NCBI RefSeq assembly: GCF_004208525.1
Contig: NZ_SGIT01000001.1
Coordinates: forward strand, 806,001 to 870,000
DNA length: 64,000 nt
Reading direction: 5' to 3'
Source of the DNA: Sphingobacterium corticibacterium
GTDB taxonomy: Bacteria > Bacteroidota > Bacteroidia > Sphingobacteriales > Sphingobacteriaceae
A program made the position numbers and the translations under genes. The stretch's first letter is position 1, and every line of letters starts with the position of its first letter. Below, one piece after another: positions 28,797 through 37,343 of the stretch. Below the pieces are notes generated by a model. The model did not search any database. It was not told where the DNA came from and was given only the letters and a program-made list of their open reading frames with translations.

Positions 28797-29269
28797 GTTT
28801 TTATCTAGTTTACGTCCGATTGTGTGGAGAAAGAGTAAACAAAAACAATGCAAACAAATATGTAAATCACGGTGTAGTAAATGGCAATCTTGAAATACGA
28901 TAAAAATACCTATCGGGTGCGGATTTTCCTCAATAAGCTAAATCCTAAAGAAAAGTTTATCTGAAACATCTTTCTTTAAAATGTATCTCGTTTCTTTAAA
29001 AAACAAAATAGGTGTTTTGCTTCACGATACGTATAAATCGCGCGATATACGGTAAAAAATTAGTCAATAGGTCAATAAGTAGGTGTTTGTCGCAAAATAA
29101 TGTCAACTATTCATGTATTATGATTGTTTTTATCTAATTCGGACGATAGGCTGCATTGGAAAAGAAAATAATGCTATGTATTTATTTTGGTACGATGTCC
29201 GAAATAAAACAAAATTTTCCCATAATTGTTATCTGGTAGAAATTGAATATCGCCGGCTTTATCATAGAC
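28797..29269. other. Gene-free intergenic region between sigma factor and histidine kinase
   Basis: This 473-bp divergent region is A/T-rich and should hold the promoters of both flanking genes. I find no clean TTTG-N19-TAnnTTTG promoter. A 27-codon ORF at 28881-28964 (+) has no recognisable homology. Nothing else convincing is visible. Confidence 0.5.
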
Positions 29270-30367
29270 ATGAATCGATTCCGAAATTTTATTTTACAGA
29301 CCCTGGAAAAATCTAGAGGTGCAACTGCGATATATGACACCGCAGATATACGAATTGCCTTCGTTAATAGTGCGATGTTTGAAATATGGGGACGTGGTGA
29401 GGAGATTGTCGGACTACTTTTTGGCGAGGCTTTCCCCGAGTTTACTGAACAGGGTTTTACCGATATATTGAAAAAGGTGTGGGCGACAGGTCAAACATAC
29501 GAAGCAATAGCATATCCGGCTAACGTCACGATCAATGGTGTGACCGAACTGAAATATTTTGATTTTATCTATCAAGCTATCGTAGATGAGGAAGGTAAAA
29601 CAAGCGCTATCATTCATACTGCAACAGATGTGTCTTCCCGTCGACAAGCCTTGGAGAAAGTGCGGGAGCAGAGTGCTATTATGGCTTTCAATAATGAATT
29701 GGAGATCCTGGCACATACCTTATCACACGATTTAAAAAATCCTTTGTCTATAGCGAAGATGGGAACGCAATACTTACAAACAAAAGGGGGGCTAAACGAG
29801 GCGGAACAATATAAATGGACTACGATCATTTTAGATGCTCTGGTTAGTATTGAAAACATCATTGGACATAATATTCAACTGAATCAAACACGTTTATTAA
29901 AATACAACAATGCTTGTGTTTCCTTGGAGGAGATCATTCATAAAATATGTCTCGAAAGCCAAACGCTGTATAGCGGTACCAATTGCGTATTCAAAATTGG
30001 TCGACTGGAATCGTTGTATGGGGATAAGGACGTGTTCTATCAGATATTTTTTAATATTATTGGGAATGCAGTAAAGTATTCGTCCAGGCAGAAAAAGCCA
30101 ATCGTGGAGATTAGCAGCTCGAAAAAGCAGGGTTATATCATTTACACGATACAGGACAATGGCATCGGCATTCCGAAAAAAGAGCTAGGATCTGTTTTTC
30201 AACAATTTCATCGCGCATCGAATACGGAAGGTTTCCCCGGAACCGGTATTGGGTTATGTGTCGTAAAGAAAATCATGATTCGTCTTAAAGGCAATATCAC
30301 ACTTTCCAGTTTGGTCGATAAGGGGACGACCGTCGAATTGTCTTTTCCGGAACGTGCCGAATATTAA
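29270..30367 (+). CDS. Soluble PAS-domain sensor histidine kinase
   Basis: From the ATG at 29270 the protein has 365 aa. A PAS domain covers about residues 8-125. A HisKA dimerisation/phosphoacceptor domain follows (LSHDLKNPLSIAK, with the His acceptor), then a HATPase_c domain with N box QIFFNIIGNAVKYSS, G1 box DNGIGIP and G2 box GTGIGLCVVKKI. No transmembrane segment is present, so it senses a cytoplasmic signal. The frame is open to a TTG at 29243, but the ATG is preferred. No response regulator is adjacent, so it is an orphan kinase. Confidence 0.92.
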   Translation: MNRFRNFILQTLEKSRGATAIYDTADIRIAFVNSAMFEIWGRGEEIVGLLFGEAFPEFTEQGFTDILKKVWATGQTYEAIAYPANVTINGVTELKYFDFIYQAIVDEEGKTSAIIHTATDVSSRRQALEKVREQSAIMAFNNELEILAHTLSHDLKNPLSIAKMGTQYLQTKGGLNEAEQYKWTTIILDALVSIENIIGHNIQLNQTRLLKYNNACVSLEEIIHKICLESQTLYSGTNCVFKIGRLESLYGDKDVFYQIFFNIIGNAVKYSSRQKKPIVEISSSKKQGYIIYTIQDNGIGIPKKELGSVFQQFHRASNTEGFPGTGIGLCVVKKIMIRLKGNITLSSLVDKGTTVELSFPERAEY

Positions 30368-30398
30368 CCATCCCGTATCGTATCATACGGGATGGTTA
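30365..30398. terminator. Bidirectional hairpin between histidine kinase and M13 peptidase
   Basis: TAACCATCCCGTAT (30365-30378) pairs with ATACGGGATGGTTA (30385-30398), a 14-bp perfect stem with a 6-base loop that overlaps the kinase stop codon. The following T-tract is weak. Confidence 0.6.
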
Positions 30399-30409
30399 TT
30401 CGTATCAAA

Positions 30410-32419
30410 TTACCAAATTTTGATACGTTCCTCTTTTGGTTTATACATTTTATCGCCTTCTTTTGTATCGAATGCTTCGTGGAAAGCGTCTAAGTTGACA
30501 ATAGGGGCAAAAGCACGGTATTGCGCCGGAGAGTGCGGATCTGTTTTTACTTGGTTTACCACAAATTCATCCGTCGTCTTTGTTCTCCATATCGTCGCCC
30601 ACGATAAAAAGAAACGCTGTTCTGGTGTAAAGCCATCAATTAATCCAGGGTCACCTTTGTCTTTCAAGTACATTTTTAAGGCATCGAACGCGACCGAAGA
30701 ACCACCGAGATCGCCAATGTTTTCACCTAATGTAAAGCGTCCATTGACAAAAACACCTGGTACAGGTTCGTATGCTTCAAATTGAGCCACCAATGCATCG
30801 GCAGCAGCATCAAACTTTTCCTTATCTTCGGGTGTCCACCAATTATTTAGATTTCCATCACCATCATATTGCGAACCGGAATCATCGAATCCATGCGACA
30901 ATTCGTGTCCGATAACCGCACCGATACCACCAAAGTTTACCGCAGCATCCGCACGATAATCGTAGAACGGTGATTGCAGAATGGCAGCGGGGAAAACAAT
31001 CTCATTGAACAATGGGCTATAATAGGCATTTACCGTCTGTGGCGTCATACCCCACTCGGTTTTATCGACAGGTTTACCTTGTTTAGCAAGATTATCTTCA
31101 AAAGACCAACGATTAAGCGCATGAACATTCTCAAAGAGTGAAGTTCCTACCTCCAGCTTTGAATAGTCTTTCCATTTGTCCGGATACCCAATTTTAACAT
31201 TAAATTTAGCTAGTTTTTCTAGCGCTTTCTCTTTGGTTTCGGCCGACATCCAATCCAAATTATTGATATGTACTTCAAAAGACTTGATAAGGTATTGCAC
31301 TAACTCTTCACAAGCAGCTTTTGCTTCCGGTGGAAAATTTTCTTTTACATACAGTTTACCCAATAACTCGCCTGCTGAACCATTCACAAAATCCAGCCCT
31401 CTTTTCTCCATATTGCGTTGCTCTTTTTGCCCTTTTAATTGACGCCCGTAAAACTCAAACGCTAACTCGTCAAGTTCGGCAGACAGGTAGTTCGTCGCGT
31501 CGTTCATGACATTGAATTTCAGATATTCTTTAATCTGTGGTAGTTTTTCCGGTGTAATAATTTTATCAAGATGCTTATAGTAGTTGATTTCGCTAATAAT
31601 AACCGTATCAGCCGTAAAACCAATTTCTTTGATATATTTCGCTATATCGATATTTTTAACCATTTTTCCAAGGTCCGCTACGGCAACTGGATTATACCTC
31701 TTTTGTGCGTCACGCGACTCCTCAATGGTTTTAAGATAAGAGGCGATTTCCTTTTCAAATGCTACAATTTTAGGTCCTTTAAGGTCTTTGGTTCGTTGGT
31801 CTATTTTACTATATAGTGTAGATGCAAATGTAGCATATTGTCCTAACGTTTCCGTATTTTTCTCGTCCACTTTCTGGTAGTATGAACGACCAAGCCCTAA
31901 GCTTCCACCACCCAAATAAACTGCATTAATATCGCTGTTTTTCATGTGCGCATATACGTATCCTCCGAAGAATGGATTGCCACCTTCTGGCCCTACTTCC
32001 ACTAGGTAATCGTAGAGATCGTCCAGTGTTTCGATGGCATCAATTTTTGTGAGATAAGGTTTAATCGGATCGAAACCTAATTGATTACGGTTTTCTACAT
32101 CGACATAAGATTGATACAGATCCGCAATTTTTTGTCCGTCTGTACCCTTCTCAAAAGTTTCCTTTAATGATTCTTTTAATATCTTTAATACAGCCTCGTC
32201 AGTGTTCTCACGAAGTTCATCAAAAGAACCCCAACGTGCCTTATCAGCTGGAATCTCTGCCGTTTTCATCCAGTTGCCATTGACATAATGGTAGAAATCA
32301 TCTTGCGGACGAACAGTGGTGTCCATGTGCGATAAATCAATCGCTTGATGTGGTTCTTGTGTGCCGGCACATCCGGCTGTCATCACCACAACAGTGGCTA
32401 ATCCAAGAAGTTTTTTCAT
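30410..32419 (-). CDS. M13 (neprilysin/PepO-type) zinc metallopeptidase, lipoprotein
   Basis: This 669 aa endopeptidase cleaves short peptides. The lipoprotein signal peptide ends in lipobox VMTAGC, so it is membrane-anchored on the periplasmic side or outer surface. The catalytic domain has NAYYSPLFNEIVFPAAILQ, the zinc motif VIGHELSHGFDDSG (HExxH) and the third ligand region GENIGDLGG. The large N-terminal domain encloses the active site as in neprilysin. C-terminal CNPxKKCxVW-like end is reduced to KIW. The gene is monocistronic, with a -7 box upstream on the minus strand. Confidence 0.95.
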   Translation of the reverse strand: MKKLLGLATVVVMTAGCAGTQEPHQAIDLSHMDTTVRPQDDFYHYVNGNWMKTAEIPADKARWGSFDELRENTDEAVLKILKESLKETFEKGTDGQKIADLYQSYVDVENRNQLGFDPIKPYLTKIDAIETLDDLYDYLVEVGPEGGNPFFGGYVYAHMKNSDINAVYLGGGSLGLGRSYYQKVDEKNTETLGQYATFASTLYSKIDQRTKDLKGPKIVAFEKEIASYLKTIEESRDAQKRYNPVAVADLGKMVKNIDIAKYIKEIGFTADTVIISEINYYKHLDKIITPEKLPQIKEYLKFNVMNDATNYLSAELDELAFEFYGRQLKGQKEQRNMEKRGLDFVNGSAGELLGKLYVKENFPPEAKAACEELVQYLIKSFEVHINNLDWMSAETKEKALEKLAKFNVKIGYPDKWKDYSKLEVGTSLFENVHALNRWSFEDNLAKQGKPVDKTEWGMTPQTVNAYYSPLFNEIVFPAAILQSPFYDYRADAAVNFGGIGAVIGHELSHGFDDSGSQYDGDGNLNNWWTPEDKEKFDAAADALVAQFEAYEPVPGVFVNGRFTLGENIGDLGGSSVAFDALKMYLKDKGDPGLIDGFTPEQRFFLSWATIWRTKTTDEFVVNQVKTDPHSPAQYRAFAPIVNLDAFHEAFDTKEGDKMYKPKEERIKIW

Positions 32420-32489
32420 TATACGTTGTGTTTTAATTTGGAAACATTATGCCTGAGCTGTTTCCCATTTTGTTATTTAGTTTTCTATG

Positions 32490-32497
32490 CAAACATA
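32490..32497 (-). promoter_or_regulatory. -7 box of the M13 peptidase gene
   Basis: TATGTTTG on the minus strand, 71 bp before the start codon, matches TAnnTTTG. No spaced -33 element is visible. Confidence 0.4.
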
Positions 32498-32562
32498 ATA
32501 AATCTTAAGAAAATGGAACGTAACGATTGTAGGAAGAACTGGATTTTCCGTATCTTGCTCTC

Positions 32563-33210
32563 ATGATATGGGTAGTGGATGACCAGGAGATAGAGGTTCT
32601 TTTCAGTGCAAAAGAAGAAGTGGAGATATGTCGATGGAATGAATACAAAAAGATCATACAAGTGCCGTTAAGTATGCAAAAAGCGGAAGCTATCTGGACT
32701 ATACGTAACTTTTTGCAAACACGGATTTCAGACACCACACGCTGGGTGGAGGAACGATTGGAAGTGTTTGATAAACATTGGCCAATGAAGCTATCGTCGA
32801 ATAAACAGACACCCTATATAAAAGAGGGCATCATCCATTGCTATATTATGGGTAGGCAGATGTCGGCTACCGGAAAGATAAGAATCAAAGAAGAGCTGTT
32901 ACAGCAATTCGCCTTACGTGAAGTAGGTCACTGGGAAGAAACGCTTAATTTATTGATTCCCTATATTACCTTCCGAAAGAACAAAAATAAACCCTATGTC
33001 GTGCAGCGACAGAAAGGAAGTATTTGTGTTGATAAAGCACTTTACAACCTATCATTAGAAGCTATTACATACTGTTTGTTTAACGCGGTAGCAGATTATG
33101 GGGTTTTAGGAATAAATCGTAGAAGACAATTAATCGAAAAGCATTTTCCGAGGTGGGAAGCCTTGGAGAAAGTTATACGCTATGCATATGCATCCTATGA
33201 AAGCCCTTAA
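32563..33210 (+). CDS. Probable YgjP/SprT-like protein lacking the metallopeptidase motif
   Basis: I assign this 215 aa protein by layout, not by search. YgjP-like metallopeptidases have an N-terminal beta region, a helix, then a RWGSC-type motif, ISLNWRL and IDYVVVHELAHL. Here the C-terminal part has the same order: QKGSICVDKALYNL at about 150-163, AITYCLFNAVADYGVL at 167-182, and HFPRWEALEKVI at 194-206. At the place of HELAH the residues are N174-A-V-A-D178, so zinc-binding His and Glu are missing. It is predicted cytoplasmic. The next gene starts 34 bp downstream on the same strand. Inference: a non-catalytic relative. Confidence 0.5.
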   Translation: MIWVVDDQEIEVLFSAKEEVEICRWNEYKKIIQVPLSMQKAEAIWTIRNFLQTRISDTTRWVEERLEVFDKHWPMKLSSNKQTPYIKEGIIHCYIMGRQMSATGKIRIKEELLQQFALREVGHWEETLNLLIPYITFRKNKNKPYVVQRQKGSICVDKALYNLSLEAITYCLFNAVADYGVLGINRRRQLIEKHFPRWEALEKVIRYAYASYESP

Positions 33211-33244
33211 TAATAAGTAAATAATGAAATAAACAAAAAAATCG

Positions 33245-34039
33245 ATGAAAGAAATATGCTCGAAATTAAATAACCTACATATAGGTATCGTAGGGTGCGG
33301 ATGGCTTGGTATCAGAATGGCAAGGAAATGGCAGATAAAGAACGATCTATATACGACAACAACCTCACCGGACAAAATAGGGGCATTAACTTTTCAAGGA
33401 TTAAATCCAAGGCTTATAGATTTCAATACAGATAATTCCACGGTTGACATTTTAACTTGGGAGGTCGTTTCATCTTTAGATGTTTTGATTATAACTTTCC
33501 CTATTTCTTCCCGTAAAGATCAAGATCGTAATAACATTAAAAGACGAATTCATAATTTGTCTAAGTTTATAGGTAATTTCGATGGCCAACTATTTTTTAT
33601 GGATTCTACAAGTGTTTATCCAGATGAACAAAAAGAATTTATAGAGGACGATATTTCTATTGAAAACGTCGTAGCTGAGTATCTATTAAGGGCTGCATAC
33701 CCGGAGGTCAATATCTTAAGATTGGGTGGACTTATGGGAGACGATAGGCAACTTCACAAATATAACGTTTCCAATCTCGATGCCCCTGTTAATCACGTTC
33801 ATTTCGAAGATATTATTGCTATAATCGAGAAAATGATTGAAAATAGATCCCGATCTAAAATATACAACATTGTGGCTCCCGTACATCCAACAAAGCGAGA
33901 AGTGATCTGTGAACAGACGGGGCAGCCGTACAAAGAGGATAAAAGAGAAATAGGTAGATTAATTTCCTCAAGGAGGTTGATGGAGGAACTGGATTATCAT
34001 TTTATATATCCCGACCCGCGGTATTTTATTCTTTCATGA
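33245..34039 (+). CDS. NAD-dependent epimerase/dehydratase-like (YeeZ-type) protein
   Basis: This 264 aa protein has a Rossmann start LHIGIVGCGWLGIRMARKW (GxGxxG), then a substrate part with FFMDSTSVYPDEQK (a serine-thyr-like SDR active-site region), and EVNILRLGGLMGDDR. It resembles the extended-SDR/YeeZ group of nucleotide-sugar-like or small-substrate oxidoreductases. It has no signal peptide. It overlaps the 3' end of the opposing cupin gene by 14 bp. Its codon use looks more A/T-rich than the neighbours by eye, which could indicate transfer. No substrate can be named. Confidence 0.7.
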   Translation: MKEICSKLNNLHIGIVGCGWLGIRMARKWQIKNDLYTTTTSPDKIGALTFQGLNPRLIDFNTDNSTVDILTWEVVSSLDVLIITFPISSRKDQDRNNIKRRIHNLSKFIGNFDGQLFFMDSTSVYPDEQKEFIEDDISIENVVAEYLLRAAYPEVNILRLGGLMGDDRQLHKYNVSNLDAPVNHVHFEDIIAIIEKMIENRSRSKIYNIVAPVHPTKREVICEQTGQPYKEDKREIGRLISSRRLMEELDYHFIYPDPRYFILS

Positions 34040-34442
34040 CCAATGTGAGTAAAAAAAAGCTTTCTGTGCATGCTTTTATGCCGTGCATCAGATTTTCTTG
34101 TAACGCTATCATTTGTCCTTTTTCTATTTGTACACTTTGGTGTTCCGTACTGAATTCAATTTTTCCCGCTAACACTTGTACACTTATTGTTCCATTTGCT
34201 TTATGTGGTTTTAGTTCCGCATTTTCATGCAACCCAATTAGTACAATAGTCATAGTCTCCGATTTAAAAATAGTAATTGAATTCCGTTCGCTATCGGCCC
34301 AAGTCGTTTCATTTTTTATTTGATCAATGAATGCTAACAAATCCATTTCTACAAGAGGAGCGTTTAAAATACGTTCACCCTCGGGGCGTTGTGGTGTCGC
34401 ATCATTTGATTTATTGTTTTCGTTCAAATTCTCTTTTTCCAT
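34026..34442 (-). CDS. Small cupin-domain protein
   Basis: This 138 aa protein has a variable N-terminus rich in Asn/Glu (1-28) and a single cupin fold (about 55-138). Visible strands are SITIFKSETMTIVLIGLHENAELKPHKANG, with LKPHKA carrying one likely metal His, and VQVLAGKIEFSTEHQSVQIEKGQMIALQENLMHGIKA, with MHGIKA carrying the second. The classical first motif G(X)5HXH(X)3,4E(X)6G is incomplete, so metal binding is uncertain. It overlaps the epimerase-like gene at the 3' end. Function unknown. Confidence 0.75.
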   Translation of the reverse strand: MEKENLNENNKSNDATPQRPEGERILNAPLVEMDLLAFIDQIKNETTWADSERNSITIFKSETMTIVLIGLHENAELKPHKANGTISVQVLAGKIEFSTEHQSVQIEKGQMIALQENLMHGIKACTESFFLLTLVMKE

Positions 34443-34555
34443 TTCTAAAAGTCTTTATACACGATAATATTTCCGTAATAAGGTTTGCCAATATATTATT
34501 TAACGATTCAGGAATGGATAATGTTTGCCAACATTAGACAAATGGGAAAAAATAT

Positions 34556-34563
34556 TACCTTTG
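34556..34563 (+). promoter_or_regulatory. -7 box TACCTTTG of ysxC
   Basis: TACCTTTG ends 4 bases before the ysxC ATG, so the transcript should be leaderless or nearly so. An inverted repeat ATGTT-TGCC-AACAT lies at 34521-34534. Confidence 0.5.
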
Positions 34564-34567
34564 CTAT

Positions 34568-35188
34568 ATGTTTGTAAAAACTGCAGAATTTATCGCTAGC
34601 AATACTGATGTTCGGAAGCTTCCGGAACCGTCGTTACCAGAATATGCTTTTATAGGTCGCTCAAATGTAGGTAAATCATCGTTGATCAATGCCATGGTCA
34701 ATAAAAAAGGCTTGGCCAAAACATCACAAAAGCCCGGTAAGACGCAACTTATCAATCATTTTATAATCAATAAGGATTGGTACCTTGTCGACCTTCCAGG
34801 TTATGGGTTCGCGCAGACATCCAAAAAAAACCGGGCAGAATGGGAACGGTTTATTCGAAGATATCTAACGCAACGCGAAAATCTGCAATGTATTTTTGTA
34901 CTCATTGATAGCCGGCTCGAACCACAGAAGATCGATTTAGAATTTTGTTGTTGGTTGGGAGAGCAGGGATTACCTTTTTTGTTGGTATTTACAAAGGCAG
35001 ATAAGCAATCCGGTGTGAAATCCGACCAAAATATTGCTAAATTCAGAAAGGCGCTCTTAGCCTGGTTTGAAGACGTGCCATCCATCTTTTTGACTTCTGC
35101 TGAAAAAAAGCAAGGTATGGAAGAGATTTTGGCGACGATAGATGAGATTAATAAAAATTTTATTCCGCCTATTGTGGAACAGCAGTAA
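34568..35188 (+). CDS. ysxC: Ribosome biogenesis GTPase YsxC/EngB
   Basis: This is a TrmE-Era-EngA-EngB superfamily GTPase that helps assemble the 50S subunit. The 206 aa protein has G1 [10 protein letters not shown], the switch region KPGKTQLIN (G2 Thr), G3 DLPGYG and G4 TKADK. The start [28 protein letters not shown] matches the family N-terminus, so the ATG at 34568 is right even though it lies only 4 bases after the -7 box. It is followed by a prenyltransferase gene 2 bp downstream, probably co-transcribed. Confidence 0.95.
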   Translation: MFVKTAEFIASNTDVRKLPEPSLPEYAFIGRSNVGKSSLINAMVNKKGLAKTSQKPGKTQLINHFIINKDWYLVDLPGYGFAQTSKKNRAEWERFIRRYLTQRENLQCIFVLIDSRLEPQKIDLEFCCWLGEQGLPFLLVFTKADKQSGVKSDQNIAKFRKALLAWFEDVPSIFLTSAEKKQGMEEILATIDEINKNFIPPIVEQQ

Positions 35189-35190
35189 CC

Positions 35191-36039
35191 ATGAAAAAGT
35201 ATATGTCTCTCGTGCTGTTTGCGCACAGCATTTTCGCATTGCCTTTTGCTATTATCGGATTCTTCTTAGCTATAAAAACCACAGAACATAGCTTTGATTG
35301 GAAAAAGCTTCTGCTGATGTTGGTATGCATGGTAGCCGCTCGAAATGCGGCCATGGCATTTAATCGATTTTTAGATAGGGATATTGACGCTAAAAATCCC
35401 CGAACGGCGATGCGTGATATTCCCGCCGGAAAGATTTCAGCCAATAGTGCATTGACGTTTACCATCATTAATTGTTTCTTATTTGTGGCAGCTACTTATT
35501 TCATCAATACACTATGTTTCTATCTATCACCTATAGCGTTGTTCGTGGTATTGTTTTATAGCTATACCAAGCGGTTCACCCCCCTATGTCATATCGTATT
35601 GGGTGTTGGGTTGGGATTGTCGCCTATAGGAGCCTATTTGGTTGTAACCAACCATTTCGATATCGTGCCGATATTTTATGGTATTGCTGTGATGTGTTGG
35701 TCTGGCGGATTTGACATTATTTACGCTCTCCAAGACGAAGAATTTGATAAAGCAAATGGCTTGCGTTCTATCCCCGCATATTTTGGAGCAAAAAAAGCAT
35801 TACGTATTTCAGAACTGTTGCACGTTCTCTCTTTTGTATTTGTATTATTACCGGCGTTTTATATGCCAGTAGGGTTATTCTACTACTTGGGTATCGCTTT
35901 TTACGGACTTTTATTGATATATCAGCACCGTATCGTAAGCCCTACTAATTTAAGCCGAGTCAATCGCGCATTTATGACGACTAATGGTGTAGCTTCTGTC
36001 GTATTTGCTGCATGTTATTTATTGGATATTATTTTTTAG
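35191..36039 (+). CDS. UbiA-family prenyltransferase, probably menaquinone synthesis (MqnP-like)
   Basis: This 282 aa polytopic inner-membrane enzyme has about eight to nine hydrophobic segments. The two Asp-rich motifs of UbiA enzymes are visible: NRFLDRDIDAKNPRT in the first loop and YALQDEEFDKANG in the second, both for Mg-diphosphate binding. It resembles the 4-hydroxybenzoate-polyprenyltransferase-like proteins of bacteria with the futalosine menaquinone pathway (MqnP). The stop-start spacing to ysxC is 2 bp. No other menaquinone gene is in the window, so the specific substrate is inferred. Confidence 0.85.
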   Translation: MKKYMSLVLFAHSIFALPFAIIGFFLAIKTTEHSFDWKKLLLMLVCMVAARNAAMAFNRFLDRDIDAKNPRTAMRDIPAGKISANSALTFTIINCFLFVAATYFINTLCFYLSPIALFVVLFYSYTKRFTPLCHIVLGVGLGLSPIGAYLVVTNHFDIVPIFYGIAVMCWSGGFDIIYALQDEEFDKANGLRSIPAYFGAKKALRISELLHVLSFVFVLLPAFYMPVGLFYYLGIAFYGLLLIYQHRIVSPTNLSRVNRAFMTTNGVASVVFAACYLLDIIF

Positions 36040-36099
36040 GGTAGGCGACTATACGCCATACGCGTCACAAGCATCTGGTAACGAACAATGAATTATTAC

Positions 36100-36107
36100 T
36101 ATCTTTG
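36100..36107 (+). promoter_or_regulatory. -7 box TATCTTTG of the LacI-type gene
   Basis: TATCTTTG lies 15 bases before the ATG at 36123, implying a very short leader. The in-frame TTG at 36105 is inside this box and is therefore not the start. Confidence 0.55.
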
Positions 36108-36122
36108 AACAAGAATAAAGAT

Positions 36123-37136
36123 ATGTCACAGATAACGATAGTTGATTTAGCAGAAAAATTAGGGCTGTCCAAATCTACCGTATCCCGGGCTTTTCGGGAT
36201 AGTAGCGATATTAGTCCGAAAACAAAAGAACGTATTCTAGCGAAAGCAGAAGAACTAGGTTTTTCTCCTAACTTATATGCGAGTAGTTTACGGGGAAACC
36301 GTAGCCAGACGATTGCCATTATCATTCCCGAATTTGGAAACAAATTCTTTAGCCAGGCAATAAAAGGGATTGAATTGGTTGCCCGTTCTAAAAAATACCA
36401 TACGTTGATATACGTAACGGATAGTAGTGTACGGAATGAAGCCTCTATCGTGCGTTCATTAGTTAACGGTCGTGTAGATGGCGTATTAATTTCTGCTTCC
36501 GGAGAGGGGAAAGATCATAGCCATTTACAAACACTGGAAGACCACGGTATACCTACGGTATTCTTCGATAGGAGTTACGACGACTTTCAAGGGCATTTCG
36601 TTACGGGTAATGACTTTGAATCCAGTCGGCTTGCTACGCAGCATCTTATTGATAGCGGATGTAAAAACATCGCCTATTTGGTAATTGACCAGAAAGTATC
36701 TATCGGTAAGATTCGAATGGATGGTTATAGAAAAGCGTTGGAAGATAATGGTATACCATTTCAAGAGAAATTGATACTAGACACCGAAAACGACGAAACA
36801 AAAAATAAGGTCGCTATTCAAGAGCTCCTTCAGCAGCATAAACCTGACGGAATTTTTGCTTCGGTGGAAAGATTGGCTATATCTACAATCCGGGTAGCTC
36901 AGGAAGAGGGAGTACGTATTCCTGAAGATCTGAAATTGATATGTTTTTCCTGCTTAGACATCGCAGATTTATTGAATCCTTCACTCAGTGTTGTAAAGCA
37001 ACCTGCGTTTGCCATGGGAAAAGAAGCGGCCAATTTTCTCTTCCAGGCATTAGATAAGCCTACTGAACGTGACCAACAATATACTACCTTGCTGCAATCC
37101 AGCCTTATTTTTCAAGATTCCAGCCGGAAAATTTGA
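36123..37136 (+). CDS. LacI-family transcriptional regulator of the maltodextrin locus
   Basis: This 337 aa regulator has an N-terminal LacI helix-turn-helix (TIVDLAEKLGLSKSTVSRAF, then ISPKTKERILAKAEELGF) and a periplasmic-binding-protein-like effector domain (about 60-330) that includes GRVDGVLISASGEG and KNIAYLV. The start is the ATG at 36123. It lies upstream of the GH13-SusCDE-phosphorylase locus, in the same orientation. Its likely operators, CGGGAACATTCCCG, lie at the promoter of the next gene. This probably acts as a repressor relieved by maltodextrin or a derivative; B. thetaiotaomicron instead uses SusR, so control here differs. Confidence 0.93.
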   Translation: MSQITIVDLAEKLGLSKSTVSRAFRDSSDISPKTKERILAKAEELGFSPNLYASSLRGNRSQTIAIIIPEFGNKFFSQAIKGIELVARSKKYHTLIYVTDSSVRNEASIVRSLVNGRVDGVLISASGEGKDHSHLQTLEDHGIPTVFFDRSYDDFQGHFVTGNDFESSRLATQHLIDSGCKNIAYLVIDQKVSIGKIRMDGYRKALEDNGIPFQEKLILDTENDETKNKVAIQELLQQHKPDGIFASVERLAISTIRVAQEEGVRIPEDLKLICFSCLDIADLLNPSLSVVKQPAFAMGKEAANFLFQALDKPTERDQQYTTLLQSSLIFQDSSRKI

Positions 37137-37164
37137 GTTGCCGTAAAAAAAAATCATTTTTTAC

Positions 37165-37195
37165 TTTGTATTATTCCCGAAACATTTTACCTTTG
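37165..37195 (+). promoter_or_regulatory. Promoter of the maltodextrin locus
   Basis: TTTG at 37165-37168, a 19 bp spacer and TACCTTTG at 37188-37195 match the consensus exactly. The spacer contains TCCCGAAACAT (37175-37185), an inverted copy of ATGTTTCGGGA at 37198-37208. It is 149 bp before the ATG at 37344. Confidence 0.8.
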
Positions 37196-37203
37196 ATATG
37201 TTT

Positions 37204-37217
37204 CGGGAACATTCCCG
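37204..37217 (+). promoter_or_regulatory. Likely LacI-family operator O1
   Basis: CGGGAACATTCCCG is a near-perfect palindrome (CGGGAA-CA-TTCCCG), one base from the LacI-family central CG form. It sits about 9 bases downstream of the -7 box, covering the expected transcription start. Confidence 0.7.
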
Positions 37218-37304
37218 GAATGCTGACAATTATAGAGGGATCACAAGAGTAAAAGTTTTTATAGTACGCTTTGTTCTTCCATAATTAATTAAATGGAATT
37301 TTTT

Positions 37305-37318
37305 CGGGAACATTCCCG
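37305..37318 (+). promoter_or_regulatory. Likely LacI-family operator O2
   Basis: This is an exact copy of O1 (CGGGAACATTCCCG) 101 bp downstream, in the leader just before the ATG at 37344. The two copies suggest loop-type or road-block repression. Confidence 0.65.
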
Positions 37319-37343
37319 TGGTTTTTTGCTAACCGTTTTGAGA

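Noticed and set aside
28881..28964. 27-codon ORF (MAILKYDKNTY...) in the sigma factor/kinase gap
   Set aside because: It vaguely recalls the start of integrase arm domains, but it is too short, with no downstream recombinase fragment and no other sign of an element.
37293..37343. Upstream ATG extension of the surface GH13
   Set aside because: The added 17 residues contain operator O2 and spoil the lipoprotein signal; start at 37344 is preferred.
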